Shown: positions 1-8,211, counted from the first letter of the stretch. The stretch: DNA of 64,000 nucleotides from QYOJ01 sp043810345 (GCA_043810345.1 JBDROF010000056.1:4126-68125), one strand, 5' to 3'. Translations and numbers: made by a program. Notes: generated by a model from the sequence alone, not told the origin.

Positions 1-1142
1 ATAAATTCCCAGGGGAATTTGGGCTCCTGAAGCTTAATCGCCTCCTGCCAGAGATTAATATCATCAGAAAACATAATATAATTATTCACCCCGTCAAGAC
101 GTGAAAGCATGACATACTTTCCGCCTATTTTCCGTGGAAACAGAGCCATGCCTTTATTTTGAGCGATCTCGCCGTGGATAGGCATAAAGGTAAAGTTGTA
201 GAAATCTTTCGTCTCTATCAACTTTGGCATAATGGAGTATCCATTATATGCTGTGTAGGTGGCATAATACTTCACACTACCATCATCATCGGTGAATTTG
301 ACGAAACGGGCATCTTCAATCCCATTGCTTTCGGCGGCAGCGATCGGAAAGATCACCCGTTCTGAAATGGCAGTATCCAGCGAAAAGGAGATCTCATAAT
401 GAGAATCAGCCAACCAGGTGATGGTCTGGAGCATCTTTTTTTGTACAAAATCGGGATTTACCTCCTGAATCGTCACTTCCACAGCCTGGGTTAATTCATT
501 GTAATCGAATTCAAAACGGAGCCTATCCATGACCTTGCTTACAATGCCCTTCTCGATATGCATCTCAGAAAGTTTTTGACAAAAAGTCTCTTTCTGATAG
601 ACAAAATTCCTGATTGCCTCAGCTCTATCAACCAGATTACCAGGAACTAGTACTTTAAAATTATTGTCCTGATCAAGGACTCCACTACGGAAAACAAGCG
701 ATGAGATATGCCCTTCACCGGTAGCCCGAAAACTAATAATTACCCGTTTCTGGCCTTCCTGTAACCCGGTTTGGTCGGGATGCTCCACCATCGACGGGTT
801 AAAAAAAGCAGCTGACTCAATGGAATACTCATTGGTAAAATAGGCCCCGATAAGAAGCCGCTTTATCTCGGGCAGGTTGTTCATGTCGCCATTTCTCCCT
901 GCCATAATATCACGAACTCGTTCAAAGTGTTTTTGGAAAATCTTTGAGATATTCCGGTGTCGTGAAGAGAAATCGCGCAACGTTTGATTGAGCACCAGGT
1001 GTGCTGCCTGATCCGGCATATCAATCACCTTCTGGATAATGGATTGCACACGGGTTTCGGGCCCTGGAAAGAAAAAACGGGCAATGATCCGCCTGGGATC
1101 TGGATTAAAAAACACATCCTTCCTGTAAACAGTAGCACTCAT
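1..1142 (-). CDS. GH130-family beta-glycoside phosphorylase/hydrolase, partial (C-terminus off the left edge)
   Basis: The frame is open from ATG at 1142 down to base 1 (380 codons, no stop), so the gene continues outside the window. Residues 273-279 read NGIEDAR, the GxEDxR-type motif carrying the catalytic Asp (D277) of glycoside hydrolase family 130. It is followed by YYATYTAYNG (292-301) and NKGMALFPRKIGGKYVMLSR (329-348), both typical of the family's five-bladed propeller. About 130 residues precede the propeller, as in the longer GH130 subgroup. Family members phosphorolyse or hydrolyse beta-mannosides or related linkages; the substrate cannot be read from sequence. No signal peptide is visible, so it is probably cytoplasmic. 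A TACTTTTG promoter lies 34 bases upstream of the start. Confidence 0.85.
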   Translation of the reverse strand, partial: MSATVYRKDVFFNPDPRRIIARFFFPGPETRVQSIIQKVIDMPDQAAHLVLNQTLRDFSSRHRNISKIFQKHFERVRDIMAGRNGDMNNLPEIKRLLIGAYFTNEYSIESAAFFNPSMVEHPDQTGLQEGQKRVIISFRATGEGHISSLVFRSGVLDQDNNFKVLVPGNLVDRAEAIRNFVYQKETFCQKLSEMHIEKGIVSKVMDRLRFEFDYNELTQAVEVTIQEVNPDFVQKKMLQTITWLADSHYEISFSLDTAISERVIFPIAAAESNGIEDARFVKFTDDDGSVKYYATYTAYNGYSIMPKLIETKDFYNFTFMPIHGEIAQNKGMALFPRKIGGKYVMLSRLDGVNNYIMFSDDINLWQEAIKLQEPKFPWEF

Positions 1143-1175
1143 ACGTTGGGATTTTTCAAGATGGATTAAGCATCT

Positions 1176-1183
1176 CAAAAGTA
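1176..1183 (-). promoter_or_regulatory. -7 promoter element for the GH130 gene
   Basis: On the minus strand this reads TACTTTTG, matching the Bacteroidota -7 consensus TAnnTTTG, at a suitable distance from the ATG at 1142. A short inverted repeat (AAAAGT / ACTTTT, 1177-1194) overlaps it. Confidence 0.5.
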
Positions 1184-1327
1184 TGAAAACTTTTCACACT
1201 TAGTAGCGTTCTGCCAGAATCATCCTAATTTAGTTGACCAGTAACATTCTAACTTTTCTCTCATTTGGCATGCTACTTTTTTCATGGGATTTAAGATGAG
1301 TGAGACTTTAACATGGAGAAATTTCTC

Positions 1328-1335
1328 TACCTTTG
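1328..1335 (+). promoter_or_regulatory. -7 promoter element for the DEAD-box helicase
   Basis: TACCTTTG matches the Bacteroidota -7 consensus. A TTTA at 1307-1310 sits about 17 bases upstream as a weak -33 element. The helicase start follows 34 bases downstream. Confidence 0.5.
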
Positions 1336-1369
1336 TAAAAATTTCCAGTTTCATTAACCACTTCACACG

Positions 1370-2554
1370 TTGAATTTCACTGACTTCGGATTTGATCCCC
1401 GCGTTATGGAAGGGATTGACTCACTCGGATTTACTATACCCACTCCCATTCAGGAACAGGGCATCCCCATCATCATGGAGGGAAAAGACCTGATTGGTGC
1501 GGCCCAGACCGGTACCGGAAAAACTGCTGCTTTTCTTCTTCCCATCATGCACCGGATCCTGAACGAAGATTCAGGTCCCGGAATCAAAGCACTGGTGATC
1601 GTCCCCACCCGGGAGCTGGCGGTCCAGATCGACCAGCACATGGAGGGATTGTCCTATTTTACATCCGTCAATTCCCTGGCCATTTATGGAGGAACCGACG
1701 GAGCCACCTTTATCCGGGAAAAAGCCGCCTTGATCGGAGGGGCGGATATAGTGATCTGCACCCCCGGCCGGATGATCGCCCACCTGAACATGGGATATGT
1801 GGATTTTTCCTCCATCAAAACCCTCGTCCTGGATGAAGCCGACCGGATGCTCGATATGGGATTTTACGACGACCTCATGAAGATCGTAACCCGTGTACCG
1901 AAAGAGCGCCAAACCCTGTTGTTTTCCGCAACCATTCCGACAGACATCAAACAGCTGGCAAAGAAGGTATTGCAGGATCCTGCCGAGATCAATATAGCCC
2001 TTTCGAAACCTGCCGATAAGATCCTCCAGCTGGCTTACTCCGTTTATGATACACAAAAACTTCCACTGGTCAAATACCTGTTGGGCACCTCGAAAGGCCG
2101 GACGATCCTGATCTTCTGCTCCACCAAAAGCAGCACCAAACTGCTGAGCCGTGAATTGAAGAAAGCCGGACTGGAGGTGCAGGAGATTCACTCCGACCTG
2201 GAACAGAAGGAGCGGGAGAAGGTAATGAGGGCATTCCGGAACAAAGAGATTCAGGTGCTGGTGGCCACCGATGTGGTGTCACGCGGGATCGATGTGGAGA
2301 ACATTGACCTGGTGCTGAACTACGATGTCCCTAACGACGCGGAGGACTACATTCACCGCATCGGACGAACCGCCCGGGCAGAAGCTTCAGGAGTGGCCAT
2401 TACATTTATCAATCCGGCCGGCCAGTGGAAATTTGCCGAAATCGAAAAGCTACTGGGAAAGCTGGTCCACAAAGGCACCGTACCGGTGCAGTTCGGCGAA
2501 ACCCCGGAGTACAACCCAAGGAAACCCAGAGGAAATTTTAGAAAGCCAAGATAA
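1370..2554 (+). CDS. rhlE: DEAD-box ATP-dependent RNA helicase, RhlE type
   Basis: The start codon is TTG at 1370. An in-frame TAA lies at 1355-1357, so no earlier start exists, and the N-terminus (MNFTDFGFDP) fits the family. Motifs in order: Q motif around PTPIQEQ (25-31), Walker A AQTGTGKT (45-52), PTRELA, TPGR, DEAD (LVLDEADRM), SAT, and HRIGRTAR in the second RecA lobe. At 394 residues it is a minimal two-lobe helicase with a short basic tail (NPRKPRGNFRKPR). It probably remodels RNA during ribosome assembly or decay in the cytoplasm. It converges with the EF-G gene at 2679. Confidence 0.92.
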   Translation: MNFTDFGFDPRVMEGIDSLGFTIPTPIQEQGIPIIMEGKDLIGAAQTGTGKTAAFLLPIMHRILNEDSGPGIKALVIVPTRELAVQIDQHMEGLSYFTSVNSLAIYGGTDGATFIREKAALIGGADIVICTPGRMIAHLNMGYVDFSSIKTLVLDEADRMLDMGFYDDLMKIVTRVPKERQTLLFSATIPTDIKQLAKKVLQDPAEINIALSKPADKILQLAYSVYDTQKLPLVKYLLGTSKGRTILIFCSTKSSTKLLSRELKKAGLEVQEIHSDLEQKEREKVMRAFRNKEIQVLVATDVVSRGIDVENIDLVLNYDVPNDAEDYIHRIGRTARAEASGVAITFINPAGQWKFAEIEKLLGKLVHKGTVPVQFGETPEYNPRKPRGNFRKPR

Positions 2555-2600
2555 TTGCACGCTCTTGCCACCATTGCACACCATTTCCAAAACAGAAAAT

Positions 2601-2674
2601 GATGCGTAATGATGTGCAATGATGTGCAATGATGTGCAATGATGTGCAATGATGTGCAATGATGTGCAATGATG
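2601..2674. repeat. 10-bp direct tandem repeat, unit GATGTGCAAT
   Basis: Six perfect copies of GATGTGCAAT occupy 2611-2670. They are preceded by one variant copy (GATGCGTAAT, 2601-2610) and followed by a partial GATG. The array fills most of the gap between the convergent helicase and EF-G genes. No hairpin is evident; the unit is close to one helical turn long. Confidence 0.95.
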
Positions 2675-2678
2675 GCAA

Positions 2679-4727
2679 TTACTTCTTCAGCACCTCCTCC
2701 TGTATGCCTTTAGGCAAAGGCTGGTATTCAAAGAATTCCATGGAATAGTTGGCCCGGCCGCTGGAGAGGTTTCGCAGCTGGGTGGCATAGCCGAACATCT
2801 CCATCAGGGGAACAAAAGCATTGACCTTCTGGGCTCCCTTCCGGTGGCGGCGCATTGCTTCGATCTTGCCGCGACGCCGGTTCAGGTTGATGACGATATC
2901 GCCAATATATTCATCCGGAGTGTTGACCTCCACCTTCATGACCGGTTCGAGTAAAACCGGGTTGGCTTTCATGAAGCCCTTCTTGAAACAGATGGAGGCG
3001 CAGGTCTGGAAGGCCATGTCGGAAGAGTCGACCGGGTGAAAATTCCCGTCCAGCAGCACCACCTTCACATCTACCACCGGATAACCAGCCAGGATCCCCT
3101 TCTCGAGGATCTTCCGGATCCCTTTATTCACACTCGGGATGTACTCGTTGGGAATCGCACCCCCTTTGATTTTTTCTGAGAATTCATACCCGTGTCCCGG
3201 GTTGGGCTCCAACCGCATAACCGTATATGCGAACTGCCCCCTCCCGCCGGTCTGCTTGGCATGTTTGTAATTTGACTCCACTTCCGTAGTAATTGTCTCC
3301 CGGAATGCCACTGAAGGTTCACCCACCACCGCATCCACTTTGAATTCGTGTTTCAGCCGGTCAACGATGATCTCCAGGTGCAGTTCGCCCATCCCCGACA
3401 TCACGGTCTCTTCGGTCTCATCGTCGTAGCGAACGTTGAACGAAGGATCCTCGTTTGCCAGTTTGGCCAGCGCCTCCCCCAGCCGGGCCTGGTCCTGCCG
3501 CTTGGCCGGGGTGACCTTCAGGTCGATCACTGAGGGCGGGATGTGGATCGACTCCAGGAGCATCCGATGGTCATCACCGCAGAGGGTGTCGCCGGTCTTG
3601 GTGAATTTCATGCCGATTAGTGCCACAATGTCTCCGGGCCCCGCTTCTGTAAGTTCTTCACGGTCTTTGGCGTGGATCTTCAGGATCCGGCCGATCCGTT
3701 CATGCTTTCCCTTAGAGGAATTATAAACCTGCATTCCGCTTTTTAGTTTGCCCGAAAATATCCGGGTGAAAGTTTGTTGTCCCACGAAGGGGTCGTGGAT
3801 CAGCTTAAAGGCCAGCGCTGAAAAGGGTTCTGTGGGAGAGGGATGACAGGTATGTGTTTTCTCTTCGTCGCTCGGATCAATACCCACCACGGCTCCCACA
3901 TCAACCGGAGAAGGGAGGTAGTCAATCACTGCGTCTAACAGGAGCTGGATCCCTTTGTTCTTGTATGCTGCACCACAGAAAACAGGCGTGATAAGCAATT
4001 TCAGGGTGGCATCCCTGGCGGCTGATTTCAGTAACTCTACAGGTACATCAGCCGCTTCGAAGAAGAGCCCCATGATCTCGTCGTTAAATTCAGCCACCTT
4101 CTCAACCAATTTGGTACGCACCTCCTCACATTTGGGTTTCAGCGCTTCCGGGATCTCTTGCTCAATCCTGTCAGGCCCGGCGAAGATATAGGCTTTGCGT
4201 TCGATGATATCACAGATGCCGGTGAAGAAATCCTCTTCCCCGATCGGGATCTGAAAGGGGAATGCGTTGGCATCCAGGTATTTGTTCATCTGTTCCACCA
4301 CCGGGCAGTAGTCGGCGCCTGTACGGTCCATCTTGTTGATAAACGCAATGCGGGGCACCCGGTAGCGGTCGGCCTGGTTCCAGACTGTCTCACTCTGTGG
4401 TTCCACCCCGCCTACTGCACAAAAAACAGCAATCATTCCGTCGATCACCCGAAGTGACCGTTCGACCTCTACGGTGAAGTCGACGTGTCCGGGGGTGTCG
4501 ATCAGGTTGATCTGAAAATCCTTCCAGGCACAGGTGATGGCAGCCGATGCAATGGTGATGCCTCTTTCCTGCTCCTGCTTCATAAAGTCCATCGTTGCCT
4601 GGCCGTCGTGCACCTCACCCATCTTACGGGTGGTCCCAGTGAAAAAAAGGATCCGTTCAGTTACGGTGGTCTTGCCCGCGTCGATGTGCGCGGCTATTCC
4701 TATATTTCGAAGTTTTGTCAATGTCAT
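2679..4727 (-). CDS. fusA: Elongation factor G, GTPase-competent type
   Basis: The 682-residue protein has a full EF-G layout. The P-loop is AHIDAGKT (13-20), switch I is RGIT with invariant T58, and G3 is DTPGH with catalytic H81. NKMD (G4), domain II, and the domain IV/V region with GRGQFAYTVM follow. It promotes translocation, or ribosome recycling, on the 70S ribosome. The sequence around the G' region (GEEDFFTGICDIIERKAYIF) looks more like the spirochaetal/mitochondrial-type EF-G2 branch than the str-operon EF-G, so this may be a recycling-type paralogue. No rpsL/rpsG/tuf genes are next to it. A second, aberrant EF-G lies at 8267. Confidence 0.92.
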   Translation of the reverse strand: MTLTKLRNIGIAAHIDAGKTTVTERILFFTGTTRKMGEVHDGQATMDFMKQEQERGITIASAAITCAWKDFQINLIDTPGHVDFTVEVERSLRVIDGMIAVFCAVGGVEPQSETVWNQADRYRVPRIAFINKMDRTGADYCPVVEQMNKYLDANAFPFQIPIGEEDFFTGICDIIERKAYIFAGPDRIEQEIPEALKPKCEEVRTKLVEKVAEFNDEIMGLFFEAADVPVELLKSAARDATLKLLITPVFCGAAYKNKGIQLLLDAVIDYLPSPVDVGAVVGIDPSDEEKTHTCHPSPTEPFSALAFKLIHDPFVGQQTFTRIFSGKLKSGMQVYNSSKGKHERIGRILKIHAKDREELTEAGPGDIVALIGMKFTKTGDTLCGDDHRMLLESIHIPPSVIDLKVTPAKRQDQARLGEALAKLANEDPSFNVRYDDETEETVMSGMGELHLEIIVDRLKHEFKVDAVVGEPSVAFRETITTEVESNYKHAKQTGGRGQFAYTVMRLEPNPGHGYEFSEKIKGGAIPNEYIPSVNKGIRKILEKGILAGYPVVDVKVVLLDGNFHPVDSSDMAFQTCASICFKKGFMKANPVLLEPVMKVEVNTPDEYIGDIVINLNRRRGKIEAMRRHRKGAQKVNAFVPLMEMFGYATQLRNLSSGRANYSMEFFEYQPLPKGIQEEVLKK

Positions 4728-4746
4728 CTGAAAATTTTTGGGGGCG

Positions 4747-4754
4747 CAAAGATA
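4747..4754 (-). promoter_or_regulatory. -7 promoter element for EF-G
   Basis: The minus strand reads TATCTTTG, matching TAnnTTTG, 20 bases upstream of the ATG at 4727. Confidence 0.55.
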
Positions 4755-4800
4755 AGGTTTTTCTGCAGGTTGAGTATATATAAATTTTGAATATGAGGAT

Positions 4801-4824
4801 TTAGTTCGTATATTGTCGGACTAA
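4801..4824. promoter_or_regulatory. Imperfect palindrome, possible operator
   Basis: TTAGTTCG and CGGACTAA face each other across an 8-base AT-rich centre with one mismatch. It lies between the divergent EF-G gene and the decayed secreted-protein gene. No regulator is identified; the assignment rests only on symmetry. Confidence 0.25.
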
Positions 4825-4960
4825 ACATAAGGTTAATCACATCACCCTGGGTTTCCAATTAACCTGTATCGACTTTCATTACTGGCAGTACAGGTTCCGG
4901 TATCAGGGTTTACATCCACCGTAGTGTAGTATATATAAACCATAAAAAAAGGAGGTCACT

Positions 4961-5487
4961 ATGAAAATCAAATTTTTACTCTTTTTATTGAAAATAACAT
5001 TCCCGTGCATGTGGAGTGGTTTTTCTGGACCCTTACATCAGGTACTTTTGGCACAGGATTAATTGGACTACCGTTTAGTGGGTTCGGAGCAGGCCACATC
5101 ATGCAATTGAACAATTTAAATCTTCGGTTTCCATTCGCTGCACTCGGTTATCAGGTCGGGAAAGTGACCTTTGAATTTGCTCACCTGGGTGGCATGGAAA
5201 ACCTAAGTGTCAGCGGACTTCCGCCATACATCGGTGAGTTGACGGCGGCCACTGTTCCGCCTCCTTATTCGATCAATGTAACCTCGATTCCAATTACCGG
5301 AGGCATTAAAGGAACTGTAACCATCACCGGCCCAATCACGGAGGTGATGATGGGGGGACAGGAATTCGCGTTGGATAATGTATGTGCTTATAATCTTACA
5401 GGGATTGATAAAGAAACCACAGAAGCAAAATCAAAACCTCTTTTTTATCCAGCAGAAAAGAGGTTTTGTTTTTATTGTGAGGCTTAA
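4961..5487 (+). pseudogene. Decayed secreted protein, frameshifted after its signal-like N-terminus
   Basis: A strong ribosome-binding site (AAAGGAGGTCACT) leads into ATG at 4961. This frame encodes MKIKFLLFLLKITFPC, a signal-peptide-like start, but stops at the TAA ending at 5059. The body of the protein continues in another frame (5005-5487, first available codon GTG without an RBS). It is beta-strand-rich and ends its domain with GGQEFALDNVCAYN, resembling secreted beta-sandwich domains of Bacteroidota. I do not recognise a named family. The last residues of the open frame run through a terminator hairpin (5433-5467), so the original stop was probably upstream and the 3' end is eroded too. 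The exosortase-like gene at 5898 is nearby. Confidence 0.6.
5433..5475 (+). terminator. Rho-independent terminator
   Basis: A perfect 12-bp stem (AAAACCTCTTTT at 5433-5444 with AAAAGAGGTTTT at 5456-5467) has an 11-base loop and is followed by GTTTTTATT. It lies inside the 3' end of the open frame of the decayed gene. Confidence 0.8.
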
Positions 5488-5557
5488 ATCCCGAATTAAC
5501 AAGGGTTCATCGGTTTCCTAATGATGTATATCTAATTCTTTTCTGATCGCAGACTGA

Positions 5558-5901
5558 ATGCCGGAACTTTGCGTTTCTATGAAGGTGGATGAAACAGAAG
5601 TTGGTAAAATCAAACCAGGGATGCTGACGTAGAATTAAAAACCCAAAAGTTCATCAGGGCCGGGTACAGTGCCAACGCCGATATTGTATTACAGCGGGTC
5701 AACGAAGTTATGGCTATCAAAGAGAGCCTGTTGCAGTTTGAAGATGACTCCACCTTTGTGGAGGTGGAAATTGCTCCTCAGCAGTATGAGAAACGGATGA
5801 TCAAAACCGGCCTGTCAGACGGCATCAACATTGAAGTGCTTTCTGGTCTGTCACAAGATGATAAGATCAAGGTGCCGCAACTCAGAAGTACCAATAACTA
5901 A
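5558..5901 (+). pseudogene. Remnant of an RND-efflux periplasmic adaptor (HlyD/AcrA-like) C-terminus
   Basis: Two fragments of one protein lie in different frames. The first (5558-5632) contains SMKVDETEVGKIKPGM, a typical beta-barrel piece of membrane-fusion proteins, and ends in TAG. The second is open from about 5641 to the stop at 5901. It encodes KFIRAGYSANADIVLQRVNE, then EIAPQQYEKRMIKTGLSDG and SGLSQDDKIK, the membrane-proximal domain of such adaptors. The N-terminal hairpin and lipoyl domains are absent, and no RND pump or TolC gene adjoins it. It cannot make a working adaptor. Confidence 0.75.
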
Positions 5902-6494
5902 GATTTTCTGATAGTGGGTGACGGATGTTTCAGGCTGGCAGTTTTTGCCACAATCAACACCCAGGCCAGCCATAGCACCAGGATTTCAAAGTAGAACAGG
6001 GGGCCGAATAACATATCCTGCAACAGATGTATGTGTTCAGGCTGGGTCAGGCAATGGATGTTGAGCACAAAAAATCTGACAAAGACCGTGATCTGGATAA
6101 TGATAAGGCACAATGGGATAAACCAAAGCCTTTTAAACCAAGCTCCTGGCATGATGAGAAATAATGTGACGACCAGACACATTTGTTTGACTCCCGAAAG
6201 GTAGAAGAAGTAGTTGATGTAAAGTCCGTTTGGCAGGATCAGACTGATTCCGTCACGAACGATATCCACATCAAAAACTGGGTTGATAATAGCCGGTGTA
6301 GTATTCAGAAGGAATTTTCCTATGGCATCACTAATAAACACAAATGGCGGGAAGGAATTTAGTTCGGATTCAAAACTTTCCCAGATCAGCTGAAAAAAGA
6401 GCATGACCAGAAAAAAAATCCATGCCTGGATGATCAACGGGAAATTCCAGCTCTTGAGCTTGTTTAACAGGTTCTTGGAAAGGGCGGAGGCCAT
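5898..6494 (-). CDS. Exosortase/archaeosortase-like membrane protein lacking the canonical Cys
   Basis: The 198-residue protein has several membrane segments (around 20-40, 92-117, 122-147 and 162-184). The pattern FFYLSGVKQ (96-104), PGAWFKRLWFIPL (116-128) and VFVRFF with R140 resembles exosortase-family proteins of Bacteroidota, where I recall a G-C-(S/T)-G-x-K-Q-like motif. Here the Cys position is Leu99, and the place where a catalytic His is expected reads LLQD (157-160). Cys106 is the nearest cysteine. It is therefore probably an inactive or divergent relative. It overlaps the end of the efflux-adaptor remnant by four bases and converges with the decayed secreted protein. The family call is by motif memory only. 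Confidence 0.55.
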   Translation of the reverse strand: MASALSKNLLNKLKSWNFPLIIQAWIFFLVMLFFQLIWESFESELNSFPPFVFISDAIGKFLLNTTPAIINPVFDVDIVRDGISLILPNGLYINYFFYLSGVKQMCLVVTLFLIMPGAWFKRLWFIPLCLIIIQITVFVRFFVLNIHCLTQPEHIHLLQDMLFGPLFYFEILVLWLAWVLIVAKTASLKHPSPTIRKS

Positions 6495-6534
6495 CTGGCT
6501 GGATTTTCCTCAAAAATAGGAAAAAGTGCGAATA

Positions 6535-6580
6535 TGACCCCTCTTCTTCCTCGGCCCAAATCCCCTTCTAAAGGGGACTT
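6535..6580. repeat. GC-rich CCCCT/AGGGG word element, degenerate copy
   Basis: This begins TGACCCCTC and contains a CCCCTT/AAGGGG hairpin (6562-6567 with 6571-6576, loop of 3). It shares the TGACCCCTC opening with the elements at 10420 and 57391. It lies at the broken 3' end of the methionine sulfoxide reductase gene. Confidence 0.6.
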
Positions 6581-6586
6581 ACTTCG

Positions 6587-7117
6587 TCAATCAGCCAAAA
6601 TGCCCTCAAAACCGCTTCTCTCAACACCCCAAAAACAGCCTCCTGCAAAGATAGCTGTGTCGGTTATGGGAGTTGTTTTTTTTGGCACAAAAACCATGGA
6701 GATGGAGTTCACACAATGACGGGTGTTTTTTGCAGTAAATACTTCCCCTTCAAAGAGATGACCCAGGTGAGCCCCGCAGTGGGCGCAGAGGATCTCGGTC
6801 AGGTGCCCGTCGGCATCCTGCTGACGGAGAACGGCTCCGGGCACCTCTTCGTCAAACGAAGGCCACCCGCATCCCGCATCAAATTTTGCAGCCGATTCAT
6901 AAAGGCCGACTCCGCATTGTTTGCAGAAGTAGGTTCCCTTCTCCCAGAAGTCGTAATAGGCTCCTGAAAAAGGACGTTCAGTTCCCTTGTGGAGGATCAC
7001 ACGTGCCTCCTCCGAGGTCAACTTATTGTATTCCATCTTGTTATCCGATTGAATTTGTGTGCACCCCTGTATGGAGATAAGCACCATCAAAAGTAAATAA
7101 CCTATTCTTGAGCTCAT
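6587..7117 (-). CDS. msrB: Peptide-methionine (R)-S-oxide reductase lipoprotein, truncated MsrB-MsrA fusion
   Basis: A lipoprotein signal ends at the lipobox ISIQGC (Cys19), so the protein is exported and lipid-anchored. The MsrB domain is complete: zinc ligands C65/C68 and C111/C114, GCGWPSF (82-88), and the catalytic Cys in RHCVNS (C135). After a linker, AIFAGGCFWGVE (155-166) is the very start of an MsrA domain with its catalytic Cys161. The homology then stops and ten unrelated residues lead to a stop. MsrBA fusions normally have about 150 more residues here. The MsrA half is therefore lost and only the R-sulfoxide activity should remain. Repeat-like sequence (6535-6580) lies just downstream of the break. 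Confidence 0.88.
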   Translation of the reverse strand: MSSRIGYLLLMVLISIQGCTQIQSDNKMEYNKLTSEEARVILHKGTERPFSGAYYDFWEKGTYFCKQCGVGLYESAAKFDAGCGWPSFDEEVPGAVLRQQDADGHLTEILCAHCGAHLGHLFEGEVFTAKNTRHCVNSISMVFVPKKTTPITDTAIFAGGCFWGVERSGFEGILAD

Positions 7118-7168
7118 ATGATTTACTGGTTATGAGGTAAAATTACGAAGGATTCATCCCGGTTTCCC

Positions 7169-7176
7169 TAAATTTG
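7169..7176 (+). promoter_or_regulatory. -7 promoter element for the PfkB kinase
   Basis: TAAATTTG matches TAnnTTTG and lies 13 bases before the ATG at 7190. Confidence 0.5.
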
Positions 7177-7189
7177 TAAAAAATAACCC

Positions 7190-8176
7190 ATGAAGAAAAT
7201 TCTTGGCATCGGGAATGCCCTGGTGGATATTCTGATCCGGATTGACCAGGAATCCCTTCTCGAACAGCTGAACCTGCCCAAAGGGAGCATGCAACTGGTG
7301 AATAAACTGCGAAGTGATGAGATCCTGGACGCCTTGCAACATGCTCCCAGGAGTACCGCGGCCGGAGGGTCTGCTGCCAATACCGTGCATGGACTGGCCA
7401 TGCTGGGAGCCGAAACAGGGTTTATTGGAACGATCGGAAAAGACCTTTTGGGGGACTCCTTTGAAGCGGATATGCATAGTGCCGGGGTAGAACCATACCT
7501 GATCCGGAGCGATTCCGAAACCGGAAGGGCGATCACCCTCATCACCCCCGATTCCGAACGTACCTTCGCTACCTATCTTGGGGCTGCGGTTGAACTTGAT
7601 CAATCGCATATCGAAGATCTCGCATCGCGTATCTTTTCCGGATACGACTACCTCCACATCGAAGGCTACCTGGTTCAGAATCACGACCTGATCCGGACAG
7701 CGGTAGCACTGGCAAAATCAAACGGGTTACTGGTTTCTCTCGACCTGGCCAGCTACAATGTGGTGGAGGCCAACCTGGAGTTTCTGGAAGAGATCATCGC
7801 CAAACATGTGGACATTATATTTGCCAACGAAGAGGAGGCCAAAGCGTTTACCGGATTTGAACCCAAACAGGCTCTTCATCATCTGGCACAGTTTTGTGAA
7901 GTGGCCGTCGTGAAAACCGGCCGCGAAGGTTCCATGGTACAGTCGCAGGAGATCGTCACAGAAATTGGCATCATCCCGGTCGATCCAATAGACACAACCG
8001 GTGCTGGCGACCTCTATGCGTCTGGTTTTCTATTCGGTCATTCACGTGGCTGGCCTCTCCTGAAGTGTGGTGAAGCCGGTGCACTTCTGGCCGGAAATAT
8101 CATTGAGGAGCTCGGAGCGAAGATGCCGGTTGAGCGTTGGGAGATGGTTAGAAGAAGGGTTACCTTGTTACGTTAA
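7190..8176 (+). CDS. PfkB-family carbohydrate/nucleoside kinase (adenosine kinase-like)
   Basis: The 328-residue ribokinase-fold protein has the N-terminal GNALVDIL, the glycine-rich AAGGSAANTVHGLA (around 57-70), and the C-terminal PfkB signature DTTGAGDLYASGFLFG, whose Asp is the catalytic base. Family enzymes transfer the ATP gamma-phosphate to a sugar or nucleoside hydroxyl. In Bacteroidota this variant is usually called adenosine kinase, but the substrate is not provable from sequence. It is monocistronic with its own promoter. Confidence 0.85.
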   Translation: MKKILGIGNALVDILIRIDQESLLEQLNLPKGSMQLVNKLRSDEILDALQHAPRSTAAGGSAANTVHGLAMLGAETGFIGTIGKDLLGDSFEADMHSAGVEPYLIRSDSETGRAITLITPDSERTFATYLGAAVELDQSHIEDLASRIFSGYDYLHIEGYLVQNHDLIRTAVALAKSNGLLVSLDLASYNVVEANLEFLEEIIAKHVDIIFANEEEAKAFTGFEPKQALHHLAQFCEVAVVKTGREGSMVQSQEIVTEIGIIPVDPIDTTGAGDLYASGFLFGHSRGWPLLKCGEAGALLAGNIIEELGAKMPVERWEMVRRRVTLLR

Positions 8177-8180
8177 ATCC

Positions 8181-8211
8181 TTTGATATTTCATTTTAACC
8201 TTGTAACTTTG
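8181..8211 (+). promoter_or_regulatory. -33/-7 promoter of EF-G2
   Basis: TTTG (8181-8184), a 19-base spacer, then TAACTTTG (8204-8211) is a textbook Bacteroidota promoter. The ATG of the EF-G2 gene follows at 8267, leaving a leader of roughly 50 bases. Confidence 0.75.

Noticed and set aside
2450..2659. Small minus-strand open frames rich in MHIIAHHC
   Set aside because: These are translations of the 10-bp GATGTGCAAT repeat; the composition is imposed by the repeat.
2601..2674. Possible CRISPR array
   Set aside because: The units are 10 bp and directly adjacent without spacers, and no cas genes are present.
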